Below are positions 48,060 to 56,990 of a DNA stretch of 64,000 nt, piece by piece. Made by a program: the position numbers and the translations under genes. Source of the stretch: JBAZUK01 sp041661445 (GTDB lineage Bacteria; Chlamydiota; Chlamydiia; Chlamydiales; SM23-39); the NCBI GenBank assembly GCA_041661445.1, contig JBAZUK010000003.1, forward strand, positions 135,928 to 199,927, given 5' to 3'. The number at the start of each line of letters is the position of its first letter. Within the stretch, counting starts at the first letter, position 1. Below the pieces are notes generated by a model. That model did no database searches and had not been told where the DNA came from. It worked only from the letters and a program-made list of their open reading frames with translations.

Positions 48060-49457
48060 TTAATTATTTTCAAACTGCATGTTGGCCTGATTAATAAACA
48101 TTTCCATGCCATAAATTACAAGACAACCTCTTTGCTGCGCATTCTTTAAAAAGGGAGTCTCAATAGGTTTAGAAACAACATCCATAGCAATAGTGCCAGA
48201 AATTAAACATTCGGCGGGTATAATATCGACATCTTCCATTCCTGTAGAGGTTGCATTAATTATCACATCATATCCTTCTTTCATAACATCTTTAATTCTT
48301 TCAAGAGGGAAAGCCTTACATTGCAGTTTTGATGCCAAATCATAAGCTTTTTTCTGATCTCTATTAAAGATCGATAAATTAGCTTTTCTTTTTACTGCTT
48401 CATAAGCTATTGCTTTAGCTACACCACCAGCACCGATAAGAAGCACTCTTTTATCTTTGATTTTAATTTTTTTCTCAATGGAATCAATAGCAGCTATGCC
48501 ATCTGTGTTATATCCGATTAATTTCTGATCTTTTATTAGAATTGTATTTATTGAACCAACATTTGCCTTATCTTCATCTATAAAAGATAAAACATTTTCT
48601 TTTAAAGGCATGGTAACGCTAAATCCGACAAACGGAAACTTTTTAATCGCAGTAAAAAATACCGGCAGCTCATGAGCCTGAAGATTGATTTTTACGTATA
48701 CAGCATTGATATTTTTTTTTGAAATATAGTCATTGTGATAAAGATGCCCTAAGGAATTATCCAAGGGATAACCGATCAATGCATAAATTTTAGTGTCAGA
48801 ATCAATTTTTCTATAATTATAGACATTTAACAAATCTTCTAATGAAATCTGTCCCAAAGCATTTTTTTTATCAACATTTGCATAAGTTATTTTATTACCG
48901 TAGATCTTTGATATTACTCTAACAAAAGATCCATTATCTCCCATAGGAATAGCAATCAAGCTTCCATCATTATTTTCTTTTAAGAATTCTAATACTTTTA
49001 AACTGTCTATCGAATTTTTAGCCTGAGTTGCGATCTTATAAAAAGTCGCATAGGGGTTTCTGATACTTTTTAATACTTCTTTCAGATCATCTGGGGTATT
49101 TTCAAAATTATGATAAGAAGTAATTATTTTTACATCCGGATGTTCCTTTGTCATCTTCATTAAAAAATCAACCGAGATATCGGATTCCAAGTCAAAATAA
49201 TTCGGTTTTAAGGAAAAAAGCCTGGAGAGATCAAAGTATAACTTATTATCATGCTGAAGATATTTTCCACCGTGCTGTTTTCTTCTTAATGAAAAGATTA
49301 CGGTTTTATTCCAATATTTTTGTAATTTTTGTATTTTTATTAAATCTATTGCATCTAAACAATCCAATCTGATTTCAATTGCATCGGCTAAACCCGCATC
49401 TTTAATTTGCCTTTTAGCAGAAAACAAATCAGGACCTGTTACAACAGCTGTTAACAT
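48060..49457 (-). CDS. aroDE: Bifunctional 3-dehydroquinate dehydratase/shikimate dehydrogenase
   Basis: This 465-residue fusion carries out steps three and four of the shikimate pathway. Residues 1-210 are a type I dehydroquinase, with EIRLD, the catalytic His in SYHNF and the Schiff-base lysine in FYKIAT. Residues 220-465 are AroE, with IGYPLDNSLGHLYHN, the catalytic lysine in VTMPLKE, the Asp in NTDG, and the NADP loop GAGGVAKAI. In AroE the usual HSxSPxxHN pattern is modified to NSLGHLYHN. The same fusion is known from chlamydiae and plants. It is the last gene of the operon: its start overlaps the aroB stop by 7 bases and it has a GGAGG site inside aroB. It is convergent with the DUF4143 remnant. 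Confidence 0.95.
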   Translation of the reverse strand: MLTAVVTGPDLFSAKRQIKDAGLADAIEIRLDCLDAIDLIKIQKLQKYWNKTVIFSLRRKQHGGKYLQHDNKLYFDLSRLFSLKPNYFDLESDISVDFLMKMTKEHPDVKIITSYHNFENTPDDLKEVLKSIRNPYATFYKIATQAKNSIDSLKVLEFLKENNDGSLIAIPMGDNGSFVRVISKIYGNKITYANVDKKNALGQISLEDLLNVYNYRKIDSDTKIYALIGYPLDNSLGHLYHNDYISKKNINAVYVKINLQAHELPVFFTAIKKFPFVGFSVTMPLKENVLSFIDEDKANVGSINTILIKDQKLIGYNTDGIAAIDSIEKKIKIKDKRVLLIGAGGVAKAIAYEAVKRKANLSIFNRDQKKAYDLASKLQCKAFPLERIKDVMKEGYDVIINATSTGMEDVDIIPAECLISGTIAMDVVSKPIETPFLKNAQQRGCLVIYGMEMFINQANMQFENN

Positions 49458-50524
49458 ATTGTTTTACCTCCAACTACAAAACTAAAGGAGTTTAATATAT
49501 TATTTTCAATAATTTCAACATTATTAATTGATTTGCCAATACATTTTAACAAAACAAATCTATTTTTCCCTAAAATATTTTTTTTATCTCTTTTCAAAAA
49601 TGAAATTATCTTCTCTTTTGATAAATTCGGAATGTCTTTTAAAAGTTTTTTAGTCATTAAAAAACTATAAATTTCCTCAAATTCTTTTTTTGAAAGAAAG
49701 TTCATAACGTAAGAAAGATGGCTCTCGATCAATATCCCATAAGCCAACGCTTCTCCATGAGTTATCTGATAATCTAAACCGGCTTCTATTGCATGGCAAA
49801 TGGTATGGCCGAAGTTTAAAATTTTTCTCAAGTTATTATCATTTTCATCTTTTTGGATAATTTTTCTTTTAATATTGATGCTTTTTATTATCATTTCTTG
49901 AGAAATAAAGCTTGAATGCAAAAGATCATAGAAATCTTTTTTTTTCATAATAAGCGTATGTTTTAACATCTCTACAAGACCGTTTTTCATTTCATCATCA
50001 CTTAAAGATTTTAAAACATCAAAATCGATAAAGACAGCTGAGGGATGATAAATAACACCTATGGTGTTTTTTCCATATTCTGTGTTCACCCCTGTTTTGC
50101 CGCCGATTGAAGCATCTACCATGGCAAGAAGTGTAGTGGGAATTGCAACATAAGGAATTCCCCGCATATATGTTGATGCAACAAAACCTGCGATATCACT
50201 TACTATTCCCCCTCCCAAAGCAATTATTAAACTATCTCTTCCATAGTTACTTTCTAGTATTTGATTTTCGATGAGCTCTTTAGTCTTTCTGGTTTTATTT
50301 ATTTCCTTATTTTCAAAACTGAGCAGTTTGACTTTTAAATTTCGCTGTAAAAATTTTTCAAGCAAAGGTTTTGCGAGTTGCTGCTCTAAATTTTTATGAG
50401 TGATAATAACAAATGAGTTTGCCATTTTTTGGCAAAAATCTAATATGAAGGATCCTTCAAGAAGCTTATTTTCATAAAAAATATTATATGAATGATTTTT
50501 CAGTTTTACTCTTAGCTTCTTCAT
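49451..50524 (-). CDS. aroB: 3-dehydroquinate synthase
   Basis: AroB converts DAHP to 3-dehydroquinate using NAD+ and a divalent metal, the second step of the shikimate pathway. The NAD-binding block is GGGIVSDIAGFVASTYMRG, followed by PTTLLAMVDASIGGKTGVN. The metal ligands are Glu in KNGLVEMLKH and the His residues of LNFGHTICHAIEAG and ITHGEALAYG. The 357-residue length is normal. The ATG has AAGGA about 9 bases upstream, inside aroC, and the two genes overlap by 41 bases. This is an unusually long overlap and suggests tight coupling of translation. The downstream aroDE overlaps its stop by 7 bases. Confidence 0.96.
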   Translation of the reverse strand: MKKLRVKLKNHSYNIFYENKLLEGSFILDFCQKMANSFVIITHKNLEQQLAKPLLEKFLQRNLKVKLLSFENKEINKTRKTKELIENQILESNYGRDSLIIALGGGIVSDIAGFVASTYMRGIPYVAIPTTLLAMVDASIGGKTGVNTEYGKNTIGVIYHPSAVFIDFDVLKSLSDDEMKNGLVEMLKHTLIMKKKDFYDLLHSSFISQEMIIKSINIKRKIIQKDENDNNLRKILNFGHTICHAIEAGLDYQITHGEALAYGILIESHLSYVMNFLSKKEFEEIYSFLMTKKLLKDIPNLSKEKIISFLKRDKKNILGKNRFVLLKCIGKSINNVEIIENNILNSFSFVVGGKTIC

Positions 50525-51602
50525 CGTTTAATATCCTTGTTTGATTAAGTAAAATGAAATCAACTATTGTCAAAGCGCACATTGCCTCAACAACTGGAGT
50601 AGCTCTTATTGCGATACAGGCATCATGCCTGGAATCATCTTCATATTTTAATATTACTTTATTGCCGTAAATATCTATTGTATTAATCGGCAGACCGATT
50701 GTGGCAGCAGGTTTAAAAACTACTCTGCCGATTATCGGCATTCCATTTGAAATTCCAGCAAGAATCCCCCCTTCATTATTTGTAATTGTCCTGACCTGGT
50801 CATCAACATACTCAAAAACATCATTTCTATAAGATCCTCTTTTGTTAACCGACTCAAAACCATCGCCGATTTCAAAACCCTTGGCAGAAGGTATGCTCAT
50901 CAGGGCATAAGCAAGTCTTGCATTTAATTTATCATAGATCGGCTCCCCTATTCCTACAGGAACATTATCAATGTAAAATTCTACAATCCCTCCGATTGAA
51001 TCTTTTTGATTTTTTATTTCCAAAAGCTTTTCCAACATCATCTTTTCTGCTTTTAAATCAGGACAATAGATTGAATTTTCATCTAAGCCGCTTAAATTAT
51101 TGTAATCAATATCAGCACTGATGTTTCCCAAAGATTTTAAATAAGCAAAAACCTTGATGTTTTTTCTTTTTAGAATCTTTTTAGCAATAGCGCCTGCAGC
51201 TACTCTTAGAGCAGTTTCCCTGCCGGAGGCCCTCGAAGCTCCTCTATGATCAAATATTTTGTATTTTTTAAGATAAGTATAATTCGCATGAGATGGCCTT
51301 AAAACATTTATTATTTCATCATAAGCACTAGATTTTACATCATTATTTTCTATAACAATGCAGATCGGAGCTCCTGTAGTCTTTCCTTCAAAGACTCCGC
51401 TTACAATTCTAGCAAAGTCAAATTCATTTCTTTGTGAAACATACTCATTTAAATTAGGTCTTCTTTTTTTCAGTTCGATATTTATCTCTTCCTCGGAAAT
51501 TTCCAGATTCGAAGGGCACCCATCAATAATAACTCCAATTAATTTTCCATGCGATTCGCCAAAAGTAGTTACTTTAAATATTTCCCCAAATGTATTACTC
51601 AT
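50484..51602 (-). CDS. aroC: Chorismate synthase
   Basis: AroC makes chorismate from EPSP by an anti-1,4 elimination that needs reduced FMN. The family signatures are TFGESHGKLIGVIIDGCP at the start, then HRGASRASGRETALRVAAGAIAKKIL and DDSRHDACIAIRATPVVEAM near the end, with the FMN-binding His residues and Arg pairs in place. The 372-residue length is normal. The start overlaps the aroK stop in an ATGA, so they are coupled. A GAGGA site is 8 bases before the ATG. The flavin-reductase-like gene at 875-1408 is a conceivable source of reduced FMN, but that is inference only. Confidence 0.96.
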   Translation of the reverse strand: MSNTFGEIFKVTTFGESHGKLIGVIIDGCPSNLEISEEEINIELKKRRPNLNEYVSQRNEFDFARIVSGVFEGKTTGAPICIVIENNDVKSSAYDEIINVLRPSHANYTYLKKYKIFDHRGASRASGRETALRVAAGAIAKKILKRKNIKVFAYLKSLGNISADIDYNNLSGLDENSIYCPDLKAEKMMLEKLLEIKNQKDSIGGIVEFYIDNVPVGIGEPIYDKLNARLAYALMSIPSAKGFEIGDGFESVNKRGSYRNDVFEYVDDQVRTITNNEGGILAGISNGMPIIGRVVFKPAATIGLPINTIDIYGNKVILKYEDDSRHDACIAIRATPVVEAMCALTIVDFILLNQTRILNDEEAKSKTEKSFI

Positions 51603-52105
51603 AATAAAATCCTCATGATTTCATCGCAGATCTGCAAAATTTCTTTGTTATCATTTAAAACGATATGATCTGCACATTGCTGATAAAGTTTTTCTCTATT
51701 TATAAATTCTTTCTCGAAAAAATGATCATCATTAAAAACAGATCTTTTTTCCTGAGAAATCCTTTTTTTTAAGATTTCTTTCGAATTTTTAAGATAAATA
51801 ACAGTTTTTTTGTTTGTAAAAACTGACAAATTATTTTTATTTAAAATACATCCGCCTGATGTGGCAATAATTGAATTATCAACATTCTTTGTTGAAAAAA
51901 AAGCTTCTTCTTCAAGAAGTCTAAACTTTTCTTCTTTCAAAAAACGATATATTTCAATTACATCACTTCTTTTCTTATTTCTTTCAAAAAAAATATCAGC
52001 GATAACATCATCCATATCTATAAAATTTTTGTTGAGCATCATGGATATTTTTTTTCCGATTGCAGATTTGCCTGAACTCTTAAATCCGATTAAAATCAAA
52101 TTCAT
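51599..52105 (-). CDS. aroK: Shikimate kinase
   Basis: This small kinase phosphorylates shikimate at the 3-position with ATP. Walker A is GFKSSGKSAIG near the N-terminus, the substrate Asp lies in DMDD, and ATSGGC and the lid Arg region (KKRISQEKRSVF) follow. The start chosen is the ATG at 52105, which overlaps the aroA stop in ATGA, as in other members of this operon; an ATG three codons earlier at 52114 lacks a ribosome binding site. At about 168 residues it has the usual size. The SGK Walker variant with SS replaces the usual MGSGKS but keeps the Lys and Ser. The 3' end overlaps aroC by 4 bases. Confidence 0.93.
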   Translation of the reverse strand: MNLILIGFKSSGKSAIGKKISMMLNKNFIDMDDVIADIFFERNKKRSDVIEIYRFLKEEKFRLLEEEAFFSTKNVDNSIIATSGGCILNKNNLSVFTNKKTVIYLKNSKEILKKRISQEKRSVFNDDHFFEKEFINREKLYQQCADHIVLNDNKEILQICDEIMRILL

Positions 52106-53382
52106 AAAATACATGCGCCCATTTTTATAAAGTCTTCCTTAAAGCCCGGATAAGTTTTATCAATACAGCTTATATCTTCAATTGTTGTAATTCCATCTAT
52201 AGCCAAAGCGGCAACACACAGCGACATTGCTATTCTATGATCATTATAAGAATTTACGGTTGCTGGTTTTAAATTTGATTTTTCAATTACCAGTCCATCA
52301 TCTAAAACTTCAATTTTTGCATTCATTTTTTTAAGTTCTGATGAAATGACGGCAATTCTATTGGATTCCTTGTTCTTGCAGACAGATGCATTCTTTAAAA
52401 TAATCTTACCATCATTAAAACATGCAAAAACCGCCAGAATCGGAAGGGAATCCACAAAATCATTTATATCGATTTCAGCGCTTCCAAATAGAGTAGATTT
52501 TTTTACGATTATCGAATTATCATTTTTATTTACTTCAATTTCAGCATTAAATTTTTTAAAAACATCTATGGTTTTCTGATCCTTTTGCAAGTCATCAAAA
52601 ACTATATCTTTTATCGTAATTTCCGAATTAGTAATCAAAGCAGCAACGATCGGAAACAAGATTGAACTAAAATCGCTTGGAACTGCATATTCAAAAGCTT
52701 TAAACTTATTTCCACCGGACACTTTATATTTCTCAAAATTTTCATTTATATATTTTACATTAAATTTATCCAGCCAATTAAGAGTCAGGTCAACCCATGG
52801 CTTCTCTCCGGGATTTTCCACTTCAATATAAGTATCCTCTTTTAACAAAGATGCAGCTATTAATAAGGCTGAAACATATTGCGAATCTGCCCCTTCTATT
52901 TTAACTTTTCCATTTGTAATAGGTCCATTAATCTCTATAGGAGCAAAGCCTTCTTTCTTTAATGATTTTATATCTGCATTTAGGAAGTTTAATGCATGGA
53001 TAAGCGGCTGCATAGGTCTGTTCCGGCAGATTGAACTATCCCCTGTAATAATAATTTTTTTATCTGCTATTGCGTAAACAGCTGTTAAAAACCGAAGGGC
53101 AATCCCGGAATTTTTCACATCAAGACTATCGTTTTTTTTTAAAACAATTTTTGAATTAACACCTTCGATTTCCAAATTATTTTTTTTTATTTCAATTTTA
53201 GCTTTAAATTTTCTGCAACCTTCTATAAAAACAAAAATATCATCCGACTTCAAAAAATTTTTTATTTTAGATTTTCCTTTAGCAAGAGAAGCAAATAATA
53301 TAGCTCTCATGCTCTGTGATTTGGAAGAAGGAATGTAAAGCTCGCCTTTTAAAGATGATTTTTTTACAAAATAGTTTTTCAT
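52102..53382 (-). CDS. aroA: 3-phosphoshikimate 1-carboxyvinyltransferase (EPSP synthase)
   Basis: AroA transfers enolpyruvate from phosphoenolpyruvate to shikimate-3-phosphate, the sixth shikimate step. The family motifs are PSSKSQSMRAILFASLAKG near the start, NSGIALRFLTAVYA, RNRPMQPLIHAL (binding Arg), SSILFPIVAALI and YNDHRIAMSLCVAALA near the end. The 426-residue length is normal. It is the first gene of the aro operon and has no clear ribosome binding site (leader AAATAATGTAAA). A TATAAT is present on this strand at 53424-53429, about 45 bases before the start. lysS diverges from it. AroA carries the LFASLAKG and N-S-G signature of class I-like enzymes; glyphosate sensitivity cannot be judged from this. 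Confidence 0.95.
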   Translation of the reverse strand: MKNYFVKKSSLKGELYIPSSKSQSMRAILFASLAKGKSKIKNFLKSDDIFVFIEGCRKFKAKIEIKKNNLEIEGVNSKIVLKKNDSLDVKNSGIALRFLTAVYAIADKKIIITGDSSICRNRPMQPLIHALNFLNADIKSLKKEGFAPIEINGPITNGKVKIEGADSQYVSALLIAASLLKEDTYIEVENPGEKPWVDLTLNWLDKFNVKYINENFEKYKVSGGNKFKAFEYAVPSDFSSILFPIVAALITNSEITIKDIVFDDLQKDQKTIDVFKKFNAEIEVNKNDNSIIVKKSTLFGSAEIDINDFVDSLPILAVFACFNDGKIILKNASVCKNKESNRIAVISSELKKMNAKIEVLDDGLVIEKSNLKPATVNSYNDHRIAMSLCVAALAIDGITTIEDISCIDKTYPGFKEDFIKMGACIL

Positions 53383-53464
53383 TTTACATTATTTATTTTA
53401 GTTAAATTGAAAAAAACAGAGTTATTATATACTATTTATATCAAATATAAATAGGAATAAAAAA
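53383..53464. promoter_or_regulatory. Overlapping divergent promoters of aroA and lysS
   Basis: Only 82 bases separate the two starts. On the plus strand TTGAAA (53407-53412) and TACTAT (53430-53435) are 17 bases apart, a good lysS promoter. On the minus strand TATAAT (53424-53429) is a -10 for aroA with a poor -35. The two overlap, so they may compete. Confidence 0.5.
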
Positions 53465-55033
53465 ATGGAAATCAAAGAACCTGATTATCATAAATTTGAA
53501 GAGTTTCAAAACAGAACTAAAAAACTAAAAGATATAAGAGACTCAAAATTAGATCCTTATCCTCCTAAGTTTTCTCCTTCGCACAATTCGGTAGAACTTC
53601 ATGATTTATATAACGACAAAGCCATCGGCCATTTTGATGATGCTGCCTCAGGAGAAACTCAAAGCGTTTCCTTTGCAGGACGACTAATTCTTTTTAGACC
53701 TATGGGAAAAAATATTTTTGCGCAGCTTCAGGACGAAGGCGGAAAAATACAGATCATGTTCAATAAAGACTTATCTAAAATAAATGGTTACAATCCAGAA
53801 AATTCAAGTGAACAATTATCAGACATTAAGTTTATAGAAAAAAAATTAGATCTTGGCGACATCATTGGGGTTGAAGGAAATTTGTTCCATACACAAAAAG
53901 GCGAGCTTACAATTTTAGTAAAAAAATTAACAATACTTTGCAAAACGCTTTTACCGCTTCCGGACAAACATTCCGGGCTTTCTGATCTAGGAGTAAAATA
54001 CAGAAAAAGATGGCTCGATTTAATAACAGATAAACACATTATCGATACCTTTATTTTAAGATCAAAAATAATCAAAATGATCAAAGAATACTTAGATGAA
54101 GCAAACTTCATGGAAGTAGAAACACCGATATTACAAAATATTTATGGAGGAGCTGAAGCTAAGCCTTTCAAAACCCACATAAATGCTCTTCATCAAGACA
54201 TGTATTTAAGAATTTCTTTAGAAATCAGTTTAAAAAAATTACTTATAGGCGGTTTTGAGAGAGTCTATGAAATCGGTAAAGTATTTAGAAATGAAGGGAT
54301 CGATAAGACTCATAACCCTGAATTTACCCTTCTTGAAGCTTATGCATCATATTGGGATTATAATGATCTTATGGAATTCATTGAGAAAATGTATGAATCT
54401 ATCGCTTTAAAATTATTTGGCTCTACCAATGTTCAATATAACGGCCATATAATTGATCTAAAAGCTCCCTGGAAAAGGCTTACTATGAAAGGTTCTATCA
54501 AAGAATACGGCGGAATTGATGTCGATACAATGACAGATGAAGATCTATTAAAAAAACTTTTAGATACTGATATCGATAGAAACAAACTAAAAGGAGCTTC
54601 AAGAGGAATTATGATCGCTTTATTATTTGAAACCCTCGTTGAAGACAAACTGATCCAGCCTCATCATATTACAGATCATCCGATAGAGACTACACCTTTG
54701 TGCAAACTTCATAGAAATCCAAAAGAAAGAAAAGAAAGGCTTGTTGAAAGGTTTGAAAGCTTTATTTCCGGACATGAAGTCCTTAATGCTTATTCAGAAT
54801 TGAATGATCCTGAATTACAGCGTGAACTTCTATTAGAACAGGCCAAGAAAAGAGAACAAGGCAATGAGGAAGCTCATCCTCTTGATGAGGAATTTATTGA
54901 AGCAATCTGTCAAGGTATGCCCCCTGCTGCTGGTTTTGGAATAGGCATAGATAGATTAGTGATGTTATTTACGAATTCCCAATCAGTAAGAGATGTACTT
55001 TTCTTCCCGATAATGAAGCCGGAAGAACTATAG
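53465..55033 (+). CDS. lysS: Lysyl-tRNA synthetase (class II)
   Basis: This enzyme charges tRNA-Lys with lysine. The N-terminal anticodon-binding OB fold is at about residues 65-175 (VSFAGRLILFRPMGK). The class II core follows: motif 1 MEVETPILQNIYGGAEA, motif 2 RNEGIDKTHNPEFTLLEAYASYWDY and motif 3 GFGIGIDRLVMLF. The 522-residue size and residues are normal. AGGA at 53453-53456 is 8 bases before the ATG. From memory Chlamydia keeps lysS and cysS as neighbours facing each other; here two RING-finger genes are inserted between them. It is preceded by the divergent aroA promoter region and followed by an inverted repeat that may end its transcript. Confidence 0.97.
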   Translation: MEIKEPDYHKFEEFQNRTKKLKDIRDSKLDPYPPKFSPSHNSVELHDLYNDKAIGHFDDAASGETQSVSFAGRLILFRPMGKNIFAQLQDEGGKIQIMFNKDLSKINGYNPENSSEQLSDIKFIEKKLDLGDIIGVEGNLFHTQKGELTILVKKLTILCKTLLPLPDKHSGLSDLGVKYRKRWLDLITDKHIIDTFILRSKIIKMIKEYLDEANFMEVETPILQNIYGGAEAKPFKTHINALHQDMYLRISLEISLKKLLIGGFERVYEIGKVFRNEGIDKTHNPEFTLLEAYASYWDYNDLMEFIEKMYESIALKLFGSTNVQYNGHIIDLKAPWKRLTMKGSIKEYGGIDVDTMTDEDLLKKLLDTDIDRNKLKGASRGIMIALLFETLVEDKLIQPHHITDHPIETTPLCKLHRNPKERKERLVERFESFISGHEVLNAYSELNDPELQRELLLEQAKKREQGNEEAHPLDEEFIEAICQGMPPAAGFGIGIDRLVMLFTNSQSVRDVLFFPIMKPEEL

Positions 55034-55062
55034 TCTGAGATATTGGAATTATTTTTTTATTA

Positions 55063-55098
55063 AATTAATACTTGTCATTTTAATTATAAGTATTAATT
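55063..55098 (+). terminator. Possible terminator after lysS
   Basis: AATTAATACTT at 55063-55073 pairs with its exact complement at 55088-55098 over 11 bases around a 14-base loop. It is all A/T-rich, so weak, but it sits 30 bases after the lysS stop. Confidence 0.4.
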
Positions 55099-55110
55099 AA
55101 TATTTTACAC

Positions 55111-55139
55111 TTTAACGTCTTTTGTAATTATAGTACAAT
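55111..55139 (+). promoter_or_regulatory. Promoter candidate for the first RING gene
   Basis: TTTAAC at 55111-55116 and TACAAT at 55134-55139 are 17 bases apart. The -10 overlaps a TATAGTACAA element (55129-55138) that recurs at 56875-56884 upstream of the second RING gene. Confidence 0.45.
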
Positions 55140-55172
55140 GTTTATTTAATTAACCAAATTGAAATTAAATAA

Positions 55173-56804
55173 ATGTCATTAGACTGTTCAATATGTTTAG
55201 ATACATGCAATAACCCAACATCATTAACTGTAGAAGTACCCTTTGAATACTTTCATGAGCAGAATTCTGTCTTAACTGAATTAAAGCCTATTTGCCGGCA
55301 TAAGTTTTGTTTTGAATGCATAAAACAATGGGCCAATCAATCAAAAACGCCTGGATCAAAAACGCCTGGATGTCCCAACTGCAGAAGAGAATTTACCCAT
55401 TTAAGTAATGAAAACTACCACAACATTAATACAGTTGTTATTAAACATTTATCAGCTTTAACTGAAGAACAGCTTATTACTATTTTGATAGGATTTATTC
55501 TTAAAAAAGATTTTAAAAATGCTCTAATAATAATAAACGACAGAAAATTTACTGCATTTAATGAGTTGATAAATGAATTGATAAAAAAAGGTGATTTTAG
55601 CGGAGCTGAAGAAATTGCAGAAAAATGTCTATCTGAAGACCGAAAATCTGAGCCTTTGACGAACATCCTTATTACTCATCTAATTCAAAACAATTTTCAA
55701 GAAGCTCAAAGAATCGCTAATAAAGTCCCAGATCCTTATTTTAAAACACAAAGCCTTATTGAGCTTGCTGATCATCTATCCGATAAAGATACAGAAGAGG
55801 CTTTAGGATTTTTAAAAGAGGCTGCCGCAGTTTCTTTTGATGTTTCAGATGATTCTAGAAAATCATCTCTTCTAGAAAAAATAATATCTCAATATATAAA
55901 AAACAAAGCCTTGTTAGAAGCAAGTCAACTTACAGATCAAATTCCACTTCATTTTTCTAGAGTGGTAGCTTTAATAAAGATTACACAAGCTTATATTTTG
56001 GAAAATGATTTTGACCAGGCAGGAAAATTATTAGAAAAAGCTGAAAAAATTACTGAAATGCAATTGTATTCCTCTTTTGAAAATACTGAACTTGATGCAA
56101 ACAACAAATCAAACATTTTATTCGACATTACATCTCTTCACTTATCTATGAAAAGATTTTCAGAAGCCATCAAGGTTGCTGATAAGATTGCCGACCATTC
56201 TTTAAAAGCCTTTGCTGTAGCATATGGCATTCGAGAAATTCTTCTACATCAAGCTTCTCAAGTAGAACAAGTCCTAACCTGCGCAGAAATCATTGTCGAT
56301 TCTTTACCACCTGCAACAGATGAAATCAGTGAGCAGCAAGAATACTTCAAAAGCGAGGCCATTTTATATATTGCTCTAGTTCATCTACAAAATAACAATC
56401 TGGAAAAAGCTAATAAAATTGTGAGTAAAATAACCAATCAATTTTATAAACCCCAAGCTCTAGTACAAATTATTTATAACCTCATTGAAAACAATGTATC
56501 AGAAAAACAAAAAATACTTTTCAATGCAGAAAGCATCGCAGACACCCTACCTGATGAACCTGCAGAAAGCATCGCAGACACCCTACCTGATGAACCTTCT
56601 GAAGAAGTATTAACTGAAGACATTTCTGTGGTAGGATATAAATCAGCAGCTTATAGTTATATCTCTTATGGATTTCTTCAGGACAATAATTTCGTCGAAG
56701 CTAGAAGAATTGCAAATAAAATAAGAAATAAAAATTTAAAAGAAAATATGTTGGAACAAATTAGTCTAAAAGAATCTGAAATGTCATCGATAAATAACTT
56801 ATAA
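55173..56804 (+). CDS. RING-finger protein with TPR-like repeats (candidate E3 ubiquitin ligase effector)
   Basis: The N-terminal 72 residues form a C3HC4 RING with all eight ligands: Cys5, Cys8, Cys41, His43, Cys46, Cys49, Cys67 and Cys70. A Trp at 53, after the CIKQ segment, is where ubiquitin-conjugating enzymes bind in E3 ligases. The remaining 470 residues are helical repeats of about 40-50 residues with a recurring EAxRIANKIxNKxxKxxAL pattern (at least five copies), similar to TPR. Eukaryotic-type E3 domains in amoeba-associated Chlamydiae are known and are presumed to act in the host. A repeat scaffold would bind the target. No signal peptide is seen; type III export is likely but unproven. 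There is no clear ribosome binding site. Two tandem DNA duplications lie within it. It is paralogous to the next gene. Confidence 0.85.
   Translation: MSLDCSICLDTCNNPTSLTVEVPFEYFHEQNSVLTELKPICRHKFCFECIKQWANQSKTPGSKTPGCPNCRREFTHLSNENYHNINTVVIKHLSALTEEQLITILIGFILKKDFKNALIIINDRKFTAFNELINELIKKGDFSGAEEIAEKCLSEDRKSEPLTNILITHLIQNNFQEAQRIANKVPDPYFKTQSLIELADHLSDKDTEEALGFLKEAAAVSFDVSDDSRKSSLLEKIISQYIKNKALLEASQLTDQIPLHFSRVVALIKITQAYILENDFDQAGKLLEKAEKITEMQLYSSFENTELDANNKSNILFDITSLHLSMKRFSEAIKVADKIADHSLKAFAVAYGIREILLHQASQVEQVLTCAEIIVDSLPPATDEISEQQEYFKSEAILYIALVHLQNNNLEKANKIVSKITNQFYKPQALVQIIYNLIENNVSEKQKILFNAESIADTLPDEPAESIADTLPDEPSEEVLTEDISVVGYKSAAYSYISYGFLQDNNFVEARRIANKIRNKNLKENMLEQISLKESEMSSINNL
55341..55370 (+). 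repeat. Tandem 15-base duplication in the RING loop
   Basis: TCAAAAACGCCTGGA occurs twice in a row (55341-55355 and 55356-55370), encoding SKTPG twice in the loop before Cys67. It is exact, so recent. Confidence 0.9.
56526..56597 (+). repeat. Tandem 36-base duplication
   Basis: A 36-base unit is repeated exactly at 56526-56561 and 56562-56597 and encodes AESIADTLPDEP twice. It is in frame and unchanged, so the duplication is recent. Confidence 0.92.
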
Positions 56805-56990
56805 ATTGTGATATAAGCATTTGATTTTATCAAATTTTAATAATAAAAAAATTTCGATTTTCAGTTATTTTTTTTATAGTACAAAAAATAATTCAGGTGT
56901 GTTTTTTTTTATTTTTTTATAGAATAGCTACAAGTTTTTTTTCAAATTCAGCTAAATTACTCAAATAAAATAATAAAAAGGAAATATAAT

